From positions 1-64,000 of the forward strand of contig NZ_VKHP01000013.1 of NCBI RefSeq assembly GCF_010811875.1: DNA of 64,000 nt, read 5' to 3'. Made by a program: the position numbers and the translations under genes. The DNA is from Bradyrhizobium uaiense (lineage in GTDB: Bacteria > Pseudomonadota > Alphaproteobacteria > Rhizobiales > Xanthobacteraceae). Under the pieces are notes generated by a model, which saw only the letters and a program-made list of their open reading frames with translations, made no database searches and was not told the origin of the DNA. Below, one piece after another: positions 6,942 through 15,147 of the stretch. How positions within the stretch are numbered: the stretch's first letter is position 1; each line of letters opens with the position of its first letter.

Positions 6942-8192
6942 ATGGCAGCCCAGACCGCAGTTCCCCGCACGTTGTCAGCTCGCGCCGGGCGCGGCCTGAT
7001 CGCGGCCGCCGTCGCGCTTGCGATCGGCTGCGGCGGGGTGGTCTACGCCGCCAACAACAGCGTTCAGGGCGCCAAGAAGGAAGAGGGCGGGTTCGACGGC
7101 GATGCGCCGACCGCGATCCTGGTCGAGGCCAGTAGCGGCAGCGTGCTGTTTGAGAAGAACGCCGACGAGCTGCGCGCGCCCTCCAGCATGATGAAGCTGA
7201 TGACGGCCGAGGTGGTGTTCGACGCCATCAAGAAGGGCGACATCAAGCTCACTGACGAGTACCGGATCAGCGAGAACGCCTGGCGGCGGGGCGGGGCGCC
7301 GTCCGGCACCTCGACGATGTTCGCGGCGATCAACAGCAAGGTCTCGGTCGACGACCTCCTGCACGGCGCGATCATCCCGAGCGGCAACGACGCCTGCATC
7401 GCGCTCGCCGAAGGCATTGCCGGCAACGAACATACGTTCGCGACCGACTTCATGACCAAGCGCGCCCGCGAGCTCGGCATGACGAAGTCGACCTTCGGCA
7501 ATTCCAACGGGCTGCCGGACCCCACCAACAAGATGACGGTGCGGGAACTCGCCGTGCTGGCGCGCCACATCATCCTGGCCTATCCCGACAGGTACAAGCT
7601 GTTCGGCGAGAAGGAATTCACCTGGAACAAGATCCGTCAGCAGAACCGCAATCCGCTGCTGAACGCCTTGCCCGGCGCTGACGGTCTGAAGACCGGCTAC
7701 ACCAAGGAAGGCGGCTACGGCATGGTCGGCTCGGCCGTGCAGAACGACACGCGGCTGATCGTCGTGGTCAACGGCCTCGAGGATTCCGAGGACCGCGCGA
7801 CCGAAGCCAAGAAGATGCTGGAATGGGGGTTCCGCAGCTTCGAGACCCGGGTCCTGATCGCGGCAAACCAGCCGGTCGGTTACGCCCGGGTATTTGGCGG
7901 CGAGAGCCGATCGGTCAAGCTCGTGAGTCCCGATCCGATCAAGGTGATGGTGTCGAAGAACGGCAACGACAAGCTGCTGGCGCGCGTCATCTATAGCGGC
8001 CCGGTCAAGGCGCCGATCACCGCCGGCCAGCAGATCGGCGTGGTGCGGGTGTGGCGCGGCGCAAATGTCGCGATGGAGGCTCCGGTCTTCGCCGCCGACG
8101 CCGTCGGCACGGGATCGACCATGCGCCGTGCGCTCGACGGCGCCCAGGAGTTGGTCATCGGAATGTTCCGCGCAGGAGTCGAGAAGCTCTGA
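6942..8192 (+). CDS. dacA: D-alanyl-D-alanine carboxypeptidase (PBP5/6 type)
   Basis: The 416-residue precursor has a signal sequence (hydrophobic core around residues 18-36, ending YAA). It then shows the three serine-peptidase motifs of peptidase S11: S82-M-M-K85, S147-G-N149 and K250-T-G252. The enzyme trims the terminal D-Ala from peptidoglycan pentapeptides in the periplasm. A C-terminal beta-rich domain (PBP5_C-like) and a terminal amphipathic segment (ELVIGMFRAGVEKL) suit membrane attachment. AGGA precedes the ATG at 6942. It is the first gene of a rightward run; tmk starts 2 bases after its stop. Confidence 0.93.
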   Translation: MAAQTAVPRTLSARAGRGLIAAAVALAIGCGGVVYAANNSVQGAKKEEGGFDGDAPTAILVEASSGSVLFEKNADELRAPSSMMKLMTAEVVFDAIKKGDIKLTDEYRISENAWRRGGAPSGTSTMFAAINSKVSVDDLLHGAIIPSGNDACIALAEGIAGNEHTFATDFMTKRARELGMTKSTFGNSNGLPDPTNKMTVRELAVLARHIILAYPDRYKLFGEKEFTWNKIRQQNRNPLLNALPGADGLKTGYTKEGGYGMVGSAVQNDTRLIVVVNGLEDSEDRATEAKKMLEWGFRSFETRVLIAANQPVGYARVFGGESRSVKLVSPDPIKVMVSKNGNDKLLARVIYSGPVKAPITAGQQIGVVRVWRGANVAMEAPVFAADAVGTGSTMRRALDGAQELVIGMFRAGVEKL

Positions 8193-8193
8193 C

Positions 8194-8880
8194 ATGGCGG
8201 AAGCAGCAGTCCAACGGCCGAGCTTGCGCGGGCGCTTCATCACCTTTGAGGGCGGCGAGGGATCGGGGAAATCGACCCAGATCCGCAAGCTCGCCGAACG
8301 GCTCGATGTCGCCAAGCTGCGTGCGATCGTGACCCGCGAGCCCGGTGGTTCGCCGGGGGCGGAGATCATCCGTCACCTCGTGCTGTCAGGGATGGGCAAA
8401 CTGCTGGGGCCGGAGGCCGAGACGCTGTTGTTCGCCGCCGCGCGCGATGACCATGTCCGCACCGTGATCCAGCCGGCGCTCAACCAGGGCATCTGGGTGC
8501 TGTGCGATCGCTTCTTCGATTCCACGCGCGTCTATCAGGGCCAGCTCGGGCAGGTGCCGCCGGCGCTCGTCAATGCCATGCAGCGCGTGACTATCGGCGA
8601 TCTCAAGCCCGATTTGACCTTCATCCTCGACGTGCCGGTCGAGGTCGGCCTGCAACGTGCCGCCGCGCGCCGCGGCAACGCCACGGCCGATCGCTTCGAG
8701 GCCGAGGGCATCAAGTTCCATCAGGATTTGCGTGACGCGTATCGCCGGATCGCGGCGGAAGACCCGGAGCGCTGCGTGCTGATCGACGCCACGGCCGACG
8801 CCGACACGGTCGCGGCCAGGATATGGTCCGCACTGCGCGAACATCTACGCGCAACGCTCACGGCGGACACTCCCGCATGA
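8194..8880 (+). CDS. tmk: thymidylate kinase
   Basis: The enzyme phosphorylates dTMP to dTDP with ATP. The 228-residue protein has the P-loop GGEGSGKST at residues 20-28, the dTMP-binding TREPGG, the DR motif in CDRFFDSTRVYQG, and a lid region with RRGNATADRFE. The length is normal. The start at 8194 follows the dacA stop by one base, and the 3' end overlaps holB in an ATGA, so translation is probably coupled across dacA, tmk and holB. Confidence 0.96.
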   Translation: MAEAAVQRPSLRGRFITFEGGEGSGKSTQIRKLAERLDVAKLRAIVTREPGGSPGAEIIRHLVLSGMGKLLGPEAETLLFAAARDDHVRTVIQPALNQGIWVLCDRFFDSTRVYQGQLGQVPPALVNAMQRVTIGDLKPDLTFILDVPVEVGLQRAAARRGNATADRFEAEGIKFHQDLRDAYRRIAAEDPERCVLIDATADADTVAARIWSALREHLRATLTADTPA

Positions 8881-9917
8881 GCCCGCGCAAGGTCGAACAG
8901 GAGAGCCCCGCTCGCCACCCGCGCGAAACGCCTGATCTGTTCGGGCATCGCGAGGCGGAGGCCACCTTGCTCGATGCCTATCGCAGCGGACGGATTCCGC
9001 ACGCCTGGCTGATCGGCGGCGCGCAGGGCATCGGCAAGGCGACGCTGGCCTACCGCATGGCGCGGTTCGTGCTCGCATTCCGCAATCCGAAATCGTCTCA
9101 GGTTCAGGCGGCGCCGACTTTGCGGGTCGATCCGTCCGATCCGGTGGCACGGCAGATCACGGCCGGCGCCCATGGCGGGCTCTTGGTGCTGGAGCGCGGC
9201 CTCAACGACCGCGGCGCGATGCGGACCGTGATCACGGTCGACGAGACGCGCGAGACGATCTCGTTCTTCGGCTCGACGGCCGCCGTCGACGGCTGGCGCG
9301 TCTGCATCGTCGACACCGTCGACGAGCTCAATCCGAACGCCGCGAACGCGCTGCTGAAAATCCTCGAGGAGCCACCGCAGCAATCGCTGTTCCTGCTGGT
9401 CAGCCACGCGCCGTCACGGGTGCTGCCGACCATCCTGTCCCGTTGTCGCAAACTGCTGCTGCGACCGCTGGAGACGCGCGACGTGGTGCGCGCAGCCGCG
9501 GCCGCAACCGATATCGACGCTGAGGATCCGGCGCTGACGGAAGCCGCAGCGGCCTCCGAAGGCAGCGTCGGGCGGGCATTGTCGCTGCTTGGCGGCGACG
9601 CGTTGAAGCTACAGCAGCGCACGGCTGCGCTGCTCGCGACGCTTCCGAGTGTCGATCCGCGCGAGCTGCATGCGCTGGGCGACGCGCTCGGCACCAGCGA
9701 CCGCGTCGCGCTCGCCGCCTTCATCGACGGCATCGATCGCTGGATGAGCGAGCGTATGCGCACCGGCGATGTCAACGCCAATCTGCCGCGCCTTGCACGG
9801 CTGGCGGAGGTATGGGAAAAGATCGTCCGCGCCGCGCGCGATACCGAAGCCTACAATCTGGAGCGCAAGCCGCTGGTTTTCTCGGTGTTTTCGATGCTCG
9901 CGGACGCGACCCGATAG
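8877..9917 (+). CDS. holB: DNA polymerase III subunit delta prime
   Basis: This clamp-loader subunit is an AAA+ family member of 346 residues. It has a Walker A-like loop GGAQGIGKAT at residues 47-56, the sensor-1 region SHAPSRVLPTILSRCRKL, and NPNAANALLKILEEPP, which is the hallmark of delta prime and DnaX proteins. The Cys zinc module of gamma/tau is absent, as expected for delta prime. It starts inside the tmk stop codon (ATGA) and is followed by 100 bases of short direct repeats before metG. Confidence 0.93.
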   Translation: MSPRKVEQESPARHPRETPDLFGHREAEATLLDAYRSGRIPHAWLIGGAQGIGKATLAYRMARFVLAFRNPKSSQVQAAPTLRVDPSDPVARQITAGAHGGLLVLERGLNDRGAMRTVITVDETRETISFFGSTAAVDGWRVCIVDTVDELNPNAANALLKILEEPPQQSLFLLVSHAPSRVLPTILSRCRKLLLRPLETRDVVRAAAAATDIDAEDPALTEAAAASEGSVGRALSLLGGDALKLQQRTAALLATLPSVDPRELHALGDALGTSDRVALAAFIDGIDRWMSERMRTGDVNANLPRLARLAEVWEKIVRAARDTEAYNLERKPLVFSVFSMLADATR

Positions 9918-9924
9918 ACGCCAG

Positions 9925-9981
9925 TCTGAAAACAAAACCGTCTGAAAACAATCTGTCTGAAAACACCTCTGCCTGACAACA
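9925..9981. repeat. four short direct repeats upstream of metG
   Basis: TCTGAAAACA occurs at 9925, 9941 and 9956, with a degenerate fourth copy CCTGACAACA at 9972. The period is 15-16 bases. They fill most of the holB-metG gap. Function is not evident. Confidence 0.55.
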
Positions 9982-10017
9982 CTCCCGACAATCTCGTTTC
10001 GATCTGCAAAGGATTCC

Positions 10018-12027
10018 GTGGTGGCGACCGCTAAGAAGAAATCGTCGAAGAAGGCCAACAAGACGAAGAAGGCATCGCCCGCTCGCGCGACCCGGAAGGC
10101 CGCGGCGAAGTCGCGTGCGGCCAAGAAGGGCGGGCGCGTCACCAAGATGGTGAAGAAGGCCGTCAAGGCGAAGACTGGAGCCAAGAAGTCGGGAGCCAAG
10201 AAGTCGGCCGCGAAGAAGGCCGCCAAAAAGACCGTGAAGAAGGCTACGAAGAAGACGGCCAAGAAAACGGTGAAGAAAACGGTCAAGAAAGCTGCTGCGA
10301 AGGCCACCAAGGCTGCGCCGAGGAAGGCAGCCGCAGCGGCCGTCGCACCGGTTGCAAAGAAGCCCGCTCTGCCGAAGGCTCCGGCTACCGAGAAGGCGCC
10401 GAGACCGGCAGCGGTTCGCGCGCCGAAGCCGCCCAAGCCCGTAGCAGCGGCTGCTGCATCGGCATCCGTCCCGGCGCCCGCCGCGGATCGCGGCAACGTC
10501 TATTACATCACGACCGCGATCGCGTATCCGAACGGTCAGCCGCATATCGGTCACGCCTATGAGGCGATCGCGACCGATGCGTTGGCGCGCTTCCAGCGGC
10601 TCGACGGCAAGGATGTGTTCTTCCTGACCGGCACCGACGAGCACGGCCAGAAGATGATCCAGACCGCGCAGGGCGAGGGGATGACGCCGCACGAGCTCGC
10701 GACCCGCAACGCCGCGCGATTCAAGGAGATGGACGAGCGTCTCAACGTCTCGTTCGACCGCTTCATCCGCACGTCTGAACCTGCTCACCACAAGTCGGTG
10801 CAGGAAATCTGGCGCCGTATGCAGGACAATGGCGACATCTATATCGACGCCTATGCCGGCTGGTACTCGGTGCGCGACGAGGCCTACTACGCCGAGGATG
10901 AGACCACAGTCGGCGAGGACAATGTCCGCCGCGGTCCGCAGGGCACGCCGGTGGAGTGGGTCGAGGAGAAGAGCTATTTCTTCAAGCTCTCGGCCTATCA
11001 GGACAAGCTCCTGCAACTCTACGAGAGCCAGCCCGATTTCATCGGCCCGGACTCGCGGCGCAACGAGGTGATGAGCTTCGTGCGGGGCGGGCTGAAAGAC
11101 CTCTCGATCTCGCGCACCACCTTCGACTGGGGCGTCAAGGTCCCCAATGATCCAGAGCACGTGATGTATGTCTGGGTCGACGCGCTGACCAATTACATCA
11201 CCGGTGTCGGTTATCCCGACGAGAACGACGCGCGCTGGCGCTACTGGCCGGCCGATGTGCACATCATCGGCAAGGACATCATCCGTTTCCACGCGGTGTA
11301 CTGGCCGGCTTTCCTGATGTCGGCCGGCATCCCCGTGCAGAGGCGGGTCTACGCGCACGGCTTCCTGTTCAACAGGGGCGAGAAGATGTCGAAGTCGGTC
11401 GGCAACGTGGTCGATCCCTTCAATCTGGCCAACCAGTACGGCGTCGACCAGGTGCGCTACTTCTTCCTGCGCGAGGTGCCGTTCGGCCAGGACGGCAACT
11501 ACAACCACGAGGCCATCGTCGCGCGCATCAATGCCGACCTCGCCAATGATTTCGGCAATCTGGCGCAGCGCTCGCTCTCGATGATCGCCAAGCAGCTCGG
11601 CGGCGTGCTGCCGGAGCCCGGCGAGTTCAGCGACAACGACAAGGCGATCCTGGCGCAGGCCGACGCCATGCTCAAGACGTCGCGGACCGCGATGGCCACG
11701 CAACAGATCCATCAATGGCTCAACACGGTCTGGGCGGTGGTGGCCGAAGCCAACCGCTATTTTGCAGGTGAGGCTCCGTGGGCGCTGGCGAAGACCGATC
11801 CGGCACGCCAGAAGACGGTGCTCTATGTCACCGCCGAAGTCGTGCGGCAGATCGCGATCATGGCGCAGGCCGTGATGCCAGAGTCCTGTGGCAAGATGCT
11901 CGACAGCCTCGGCATATCCGCGGATGCCCGCAACTTCACGGCGATCGCCGAGCGGATCAGGCCGGGCACGGTTCTGCCGGCGCCGGTCGGCGTGTTTCCG
12001 CGTTATGTGGAACCGAAGACCGAATGA
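10018..12027 (+). CDS. metG: methionyl-tRNA synthetase with Lys/Ala-rich N-terminal extension
   Basis: The catalytic part starts near residue 158 ([20 protein letters not shown]) and contains the class I motifs HIGH (176-179) and KMSKS (456-460), with an anticodon-binding helical domain behind. The enzyme charges tRNA-Met. The unusual part is residues 1-157. Residues 6-100 are almost only Lys, Ala, Thr, Ser and Arg in a KKxxxKKA rhythm like histone H1 tails, followed by a Pro/Ala linker. The start is GTG at 10018 (a second GTG follows at once), with AAAGGA five bases upstream. The tail is in the same frame without a stop, so the ribosome site supports its translation. No C-terminal tRNA-binding (Trbp111) domain is seen, so the tail might substitute as an RNA-binding arm; that is inference. 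Confidence 0.93.
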   Translation: MVATAKKKSSKKANKTKKASPARATRKAAAKSRAAKKGGRVTKMVKKAVKAKTGAKKSGAKKSAAKKAAKKTVKKATKKTAKKTVKKTVKKAAAKATKAAPRKAAAAAVAPVAKKPALPKAPATEKAPRPAAVRAPKPPKPVAAAAASASVPAPAADRGNVYYITTAIAYPNGQPHIGHAYEAIATDALARFQRLDGKDVFFLTGTDEHGQKMIQTAQGEGMTPHELATRNAARFKEMDERLNVSFDRFIRTSEPAHHKSVQEIWRRMQDNGDIYIDAYAGWYSVRDEAYYAEDETTVGEDNVRRGPQGTPVEWVEEKSYFFKLSAYQDKLLQLYESQPDFIGPDSRRNEVMSFVRGGLKDLSISRTTFDWGVKVPNDPEHVMYVWVDALTNYITGVGYPDENDARWRYWPADVHIIGKDIIRFHAVYWPAFLMSAGIPVQRRVYAHGFLFNRGEKMSKSVGNVVDPFNLANQYGVDQVRYFFLREVPFGQDGNYNHEAIVARINADLANDFGNLAQRSLSMIAKQLGGVLPEPGEFSDNDKAILAQADAMLKTSRTAMATQQIHQWLNTVWAVVAEANRYFAGEAPWALAKTDPARQKTVLYVTAEVVRQIAIMAQAVMPESCGKMLDSLGISADARNFTAIAERIRPGTVLPAPVGVFPRYVEPKTE

Positions 12028-12833
12028 GCGGTTCGAAATTCATGCTGGTCGACAGTCACTGCCATCTGGATTTTCCCGATTTTGCCGACGATCTCGACGG
12101 GATCGTCGGACGCGCCGAAGCGGCCGGCGTCAGTCGCATGGTCACGATCTCGACCCGCGTAAAGCGGCTCGGCGGCCTGCTTGCGATCACGGAGCGCTTT
12201 CCGGACGTGTATTGTTCGGTCGGTACCCATCCGCATCATGCCGATGAAGAGGACGGCATCCCGGCCAGCGAGCTGATCGAGCTGACCAGGCACCCGAAGG
12301 TCGTGGCGCTCGGCGAGGCCGGGCTCGACTATTTCTATGAGCATGGTTCGCGCGAAGCGCAGGAGCGCGGCTTTCGCGCGCACATCACTGCTGCCCGCGA
12401 AACCGGCTTGCCGCTCGTCATCCACACCAGGGAGGCCGACGAGGATTGCGGCCGCATCCTGGAGGATGAAGTCGCAAAGGGCCCGTTCAAGGCGGTCCTG
12501 CATTGCTACACCGGCGGGCGCGAGCTCGCGATGAAGGCGATCGCGCTCGGGCTGTCGATCTCGTTCACGGGCATCCTGACCTTCAAGAAGTCGGACGCCC
12601 TGCGCTCGCTCGCGGCCGAGCTGCCGGCCGACCGCATCATGGTCGAGACTGACGCGCCGTATCTTGCGCCGGGCAAGTTCCGCGGCAAGCGCAACGAGCC
12701 GTCCTACGTCGTCGAGGTCGCCAAGGTGCTCGCCGAAACCCGCGGCGTCTCGCTCGAGGAGATCTCGCGGCAGACCACTGAAAACTTCTTCCGGCTGTTC
12801 TCCAAGGTGCCGGCGCCGAAGGTTGCTGCATGA
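12024..12833 (+). CDS. TatD-family metal-dependent hydrolase
   Basis: This is a 269-residue TIM-barrel hydrolase of the amidohydrolase superfamily. It has H12-x-H14 in [16 protein letters not shown] with the metal-bridging Glu, [17 protein letters not shown] and ETDAPYLAP. TatD relatives are 3'-5' DNA exonucleases or D-aminoacyl-tRNA deacylase-like enzymes, so exact activity is open. It starts within the metG stop (ATGA) and its own stop overlaps the next gene the same way, so the three genes are likely translated together. Confidence 0.92.
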   Translation: MSGSKFMLVDSHCHLDFPDFADDLDGIVGRAEAAGVSRMVTISTRVKRLGGLLAITERFPDVYCSVGTHPHHADEEDGIPASELIELTRHPKVVALGEAGLDYFYEHGSREAQERGFRAHITAARETGLPLVIHTREADEDCGRILEDEVAKGPFKAVLHCYTGGRELAMKAIALGLSISFTGILTFKKSDALRSLAAELPADRIMVETDAPYLAPGKFRGKRNEPSYVVEVAKVLAETRGVSLEEISRQTTENFFRLFSKVPAPKVAA

Positions 12834-13636
12834 CGCTGACACTGACTATTCTGGGCTGCGGCTCATCCGCCGGCGTGCCGCGCCCGGCGCTCGGCTGGGG
12901 GGCCTGCGATCCCGCCAATCCCAAAAACCGTCGTCGCCGCTGCTCGATCATGGCCGAGCGCACCATGGAGCACGGCACGACCCGCGTCGTGATCGATACG
13001 GCGCCCGACCTGCGCGAGCAGCTGATCGACAGCAATGTCGAGCATATCGACGCCGTTTTCCTGACCCATGAGCATGCCGATCAGACCCATGGCATCGACG
13101 ATCTGCGTTCGGTCGTCCTGCACCAGCGCCGTCGCATCCCGGTCTACTTCAACCAGTCGACCGCCAAGGACATCATGGCGCGGTTCTCCTATTGCTTCAT
13201 CGCGCCGGAGGGCAGCGACTATCCGCCGATCCTGACCCGGCATTCGATCGAGGCCGGCGAGAGCCACACGGTGCAAGGGAAGGGCGGTCCGTTGAAGCTC
13301 GAGGCCTTCCTGGTACAGCATGGCAACATCCCTGCGCTTGGCTACCGTATCGGTGACGCCGCCTACTCGCCCGATCTGCACGACATTCCCGAGGAGAGCT
13401 GGCCGGCACTGCAAGGTCTCGATCTCTGGATCGTCGACGGCCTGCGTTACGCGCAGCATCCCAGCCATTTCAGCGTCGCCGATGCACTGTCATGGATCGA
13501 ACGCTTCAAGCCGAAGCGTGCGGTCATCACCAACATGCATTCCGACCTCGACTACGAGGTGCTGCGGCAGAGCCTGCCGGCCGGCGTGATCCCGGCCTAT
13601 GACGGCATGCGGCTGACGCTCGATCGGGCCGGCTGA
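12830..13636 (+). CDS. MBL-fold metallo-hydrolase (PhnP-like)
   Basis: This 268-residue metallo-beta-lactamase fold protein starts with LTILGCGSSAGVPRP, typical of the PhnP/lipoyltransferase-associated group. It carries the metal-binding THEHADQTHGID and later VQHGN and HSDLDYE. PhnP members hydrolyse cyclic phosphodiesters; no phn genes are present, so that substrate is not supported. It is the last gene of the dacA-tmk-holB-metG-tatD run, overlapping tatD by ATGA. Confidence 0.88.
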   Translation: MTLTLTILGCGSSAGVPRPALGWGACDPANPKNRRRRCSIMAERTMEHGTTRVVIDTAPDLREQLIDSNVEHIDAVFLTHEHADQTHGIDDLRSVVLHQRRRIPVYFNQSTAKDIMARFSYCFIAPEGSDYPPILTRHSIEAGESHTVQGKGGPLKLEAFLVQHGNIPALGYRIGDAAYSPDLHDIPEESWPALQGLDLWIVDGLRYAQHPSHFSVADALSWIERFKPKRAVITNMHSDLDYEVLRQSLPAGVIPAYDGMRLTLDRAG

Positions 13637-13749
13637 AACTCAAATAGTCCTGAACTGGCCGGACCTCGCGTCTACCGGGCGCGCGCGGTTCCAAGCGCCA
13701 AGATGATGGCCAGACATCGCAGTCGGGCATTGACCTTTCGCGAAGTGTC

Positions 13750-13775
13750 GATATCGTTATGATCATAACAATATC
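13750..13775. promoter_or_regulatory. 26-base near-perfect palindrome, probable MarR operator
   Basis: GTTATGATCATAAC (13756-13769) is a perfect palindrome. The symmetry continues through GATAT and ATATC with one mismatched pair. It lies directly upstream of the GGGAGG ribosome site of the nitroreductase. Placement and size fit a MarR dimer site, and the regulator is encoded by the next gene. Confidence 0.7.
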
Positions 13776-13786
13776 GGGAGGCCTCA

Positions 13787-14545
13787 ATGGCGGAAGCTGT
13801 GGCAGCGCAGGATTACACCGACCGCACGCGATATGACGCGCTGATGGACGTCGTGAAGAACCGGCTGACGACCCGGGCGTTCGATTCCAGCTACGTGATG
13901 CCGAGCGAGCATTACGACATGATCCTGGAGGCGGCCCGCCACGCGCCGTCGGGCGCCAATGCGCAGCCCTGGCATTTCATTGCCGTCACCGATCAGGAGC
14001 TGAAGAGCCGGATCACCGAGTATTTCCGCGAGGAGCAGGTCGCCCGCGCCCGGCTCAAGATGAAGTTTCCGACACCCGATTATCGCGGTCTTGCATCGGC
14101 CCCCGGCTTCATCGTCGTCGCCAGCGACTTCCGCTGGGTCAAGGCGTTTCCCGTGCTCAATGACGGCTCCGACCTCGACAAGATGTACAAGGAGAACGCC
14201 GAGCGCATCCTGTTGCAGAGCGTGGCCGCCGCGACGATGTCGGCGCATCTCGCGGCCGCTGCGCTCGGCTATAACGTCTGGTGGGTGACCGCGATCGGGC
14301 AGGAGAAGGCCCAGCAGGCGATGAAGCCGCTGCTCGGCATCCCCGAGGAATTGTCCGTGCTCGACATCATGTGCTTCGGTCCGCCGGCGAAGCCGCCGTA
14401 CAAGCGCTGGAAGAAGAGCCTTTCCGAGATCAGCAACCGGAACAGGTTCGACGCCTCGCACTTCATGACCGAAGCCCAGATCGACGAATGGGTTTCGACC
14501 ACGCGCCACAAGGTGATGTACCGGGATGCCGAGAACGTCGACTAA
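13787..14545 (+). CDS. nitroreductase-family flavoprotein
   Basis: This is a 252-residue FMN-dependent oxidoreductase of the nitroreductase fold. It shows the N-terminal RLTTRAF phosphate-binding motif, ARHAPSGANAQPWHF for FMN, and a C-terminal segment with the typical GIPEEL-x-x-LDIMCFGPP. The substrate cannot be read; relatives reduce nitro groups, flavins, quinones or dehalogenate phenols. It has a strong ribosome site (GGGAGG) right after a palindromic operator. It overlaps the MarR gene by 20 bases, so the pair forms an operon under probable ligand control. Confidence 0.88.
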   Translation: MAEAVAAQDYTDRTRYDALMDVVKNRLTTRAFDSSYVMPSEHYDMILEAARHAPSGANAQPWHFIAVTDQELKSRITEYFREEQVARARLKMKFPTPDYRGLASAPGFIVVASDFRWVKAFPVLNDGSDLDKMYKENAERILLQSVAAATMSAHLAAAALGYNVWWVTAIGQEKAQQAMKPLLGIPEELSVLDIMCFGPPAKPPYKRWKKSLSEISNRNRFDASHFMTEAQIDEWVSTTRHKVMYRDAENVD

Positions 14546-14993
14546 GGCGCCGGCGCCAGCCGGGCGCATCGCGTCGGACTACAGGCTGGAGGACCAGGTC
14601 GGGTTCCTGCTGCGGCGGGCTTATCAACGCGCCTCGTCCAACCTGGTCGACCGGATCGGGTCCTCCGACCTGACGGCTCCGCAATATGCCACGCTGGCCC
14701 GGCTCTACGAGCGCGGGGCGCTGTCGCAGAACCTGCTCGGCCGGCTGGTTGCGATGGAGCCCGCCAACATCCGCGATGTCGTGCTGCGGCTGAAGAAGCG
14801 GCGGCTGGTTGCGACCCGGCGCGACCCGACCGACAAGCGGCTGATCCTGATCGATCTGACCGCGGCAGGCACAGCCCTGGTCGAGCAGTTGATCCCGATC
14901 GAGATCGCATGCACCGCGACGACGCTGGCGCCGCTCAAGGCGAACGAGAGGAAGCAGCTCTATGATCTGCTCGGCCGTCTGGCCGATGGCTGA
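14526..14993 (+). CDS. MarR-family transcriptional regulator
   Basis: This 155-residue winged-helix regulator has a helical dimerisation start (VGFLLRRAYQRASSNLVDRI), recognition region GALSQNLLGRLVAMEPANIRDVVLRL, and wing RRDPTDKRLILIDLT, which is the MarR signature (DxRxxxxxLT). It overlaps the nitroreductase 3' end, an arrangement usual for a local regulator. The 26-base palindrome at 13750-13775 is the obvious target, implying autoregulation of both genes with release by an aromatic ligand; the ligand is unknown. Confidence 0.9.
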   Translation: MPRTSTKAPAPAGRIASDYRLEDQVGFLLRRAYQRASSNLVDRIGSSDLTAPQYATLARLYERGALSQNLLGRLVAMEPANIRDVVLRLKKRRLVATRRDPTDKRLILIDLTAAGTALVEQLIPIEIACTATTLAPLKANERKQLYDLLGRLADG

Positions 14994-15025
14994 GCCGGCG
15001 CCACATACTCGCTGTCGAAAGCAGG

Positions 15026-15130
15026 GGACCCATAACCACAGGGCATCGTGGTTGAAGTAAGCTGTCGCTCCAGCGTTGCAACACAATCGGCATTCGTGGT
15101 TATGGGTCCCGGGTCAAGCCCGGGACGACA
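15026..15130. repeat. REP-like palindromic element
   Basis: Perfect 15-base arms GGGACCCATAACCAC (15026-15040) and GTGGTTATGGGTCCC (15096-15110) are followed by a CCCGGG-TCAAG-CCCGGG hairpin and GACGACAG. The same GGGTCCCGG...GACGACAG vocabulary occurs at 28383-28544, so this is one family. It lies between convergent genes. Confidence 0.75.
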
Positions 15131-15147
15131 GCGGGCATGTGGCGCTG

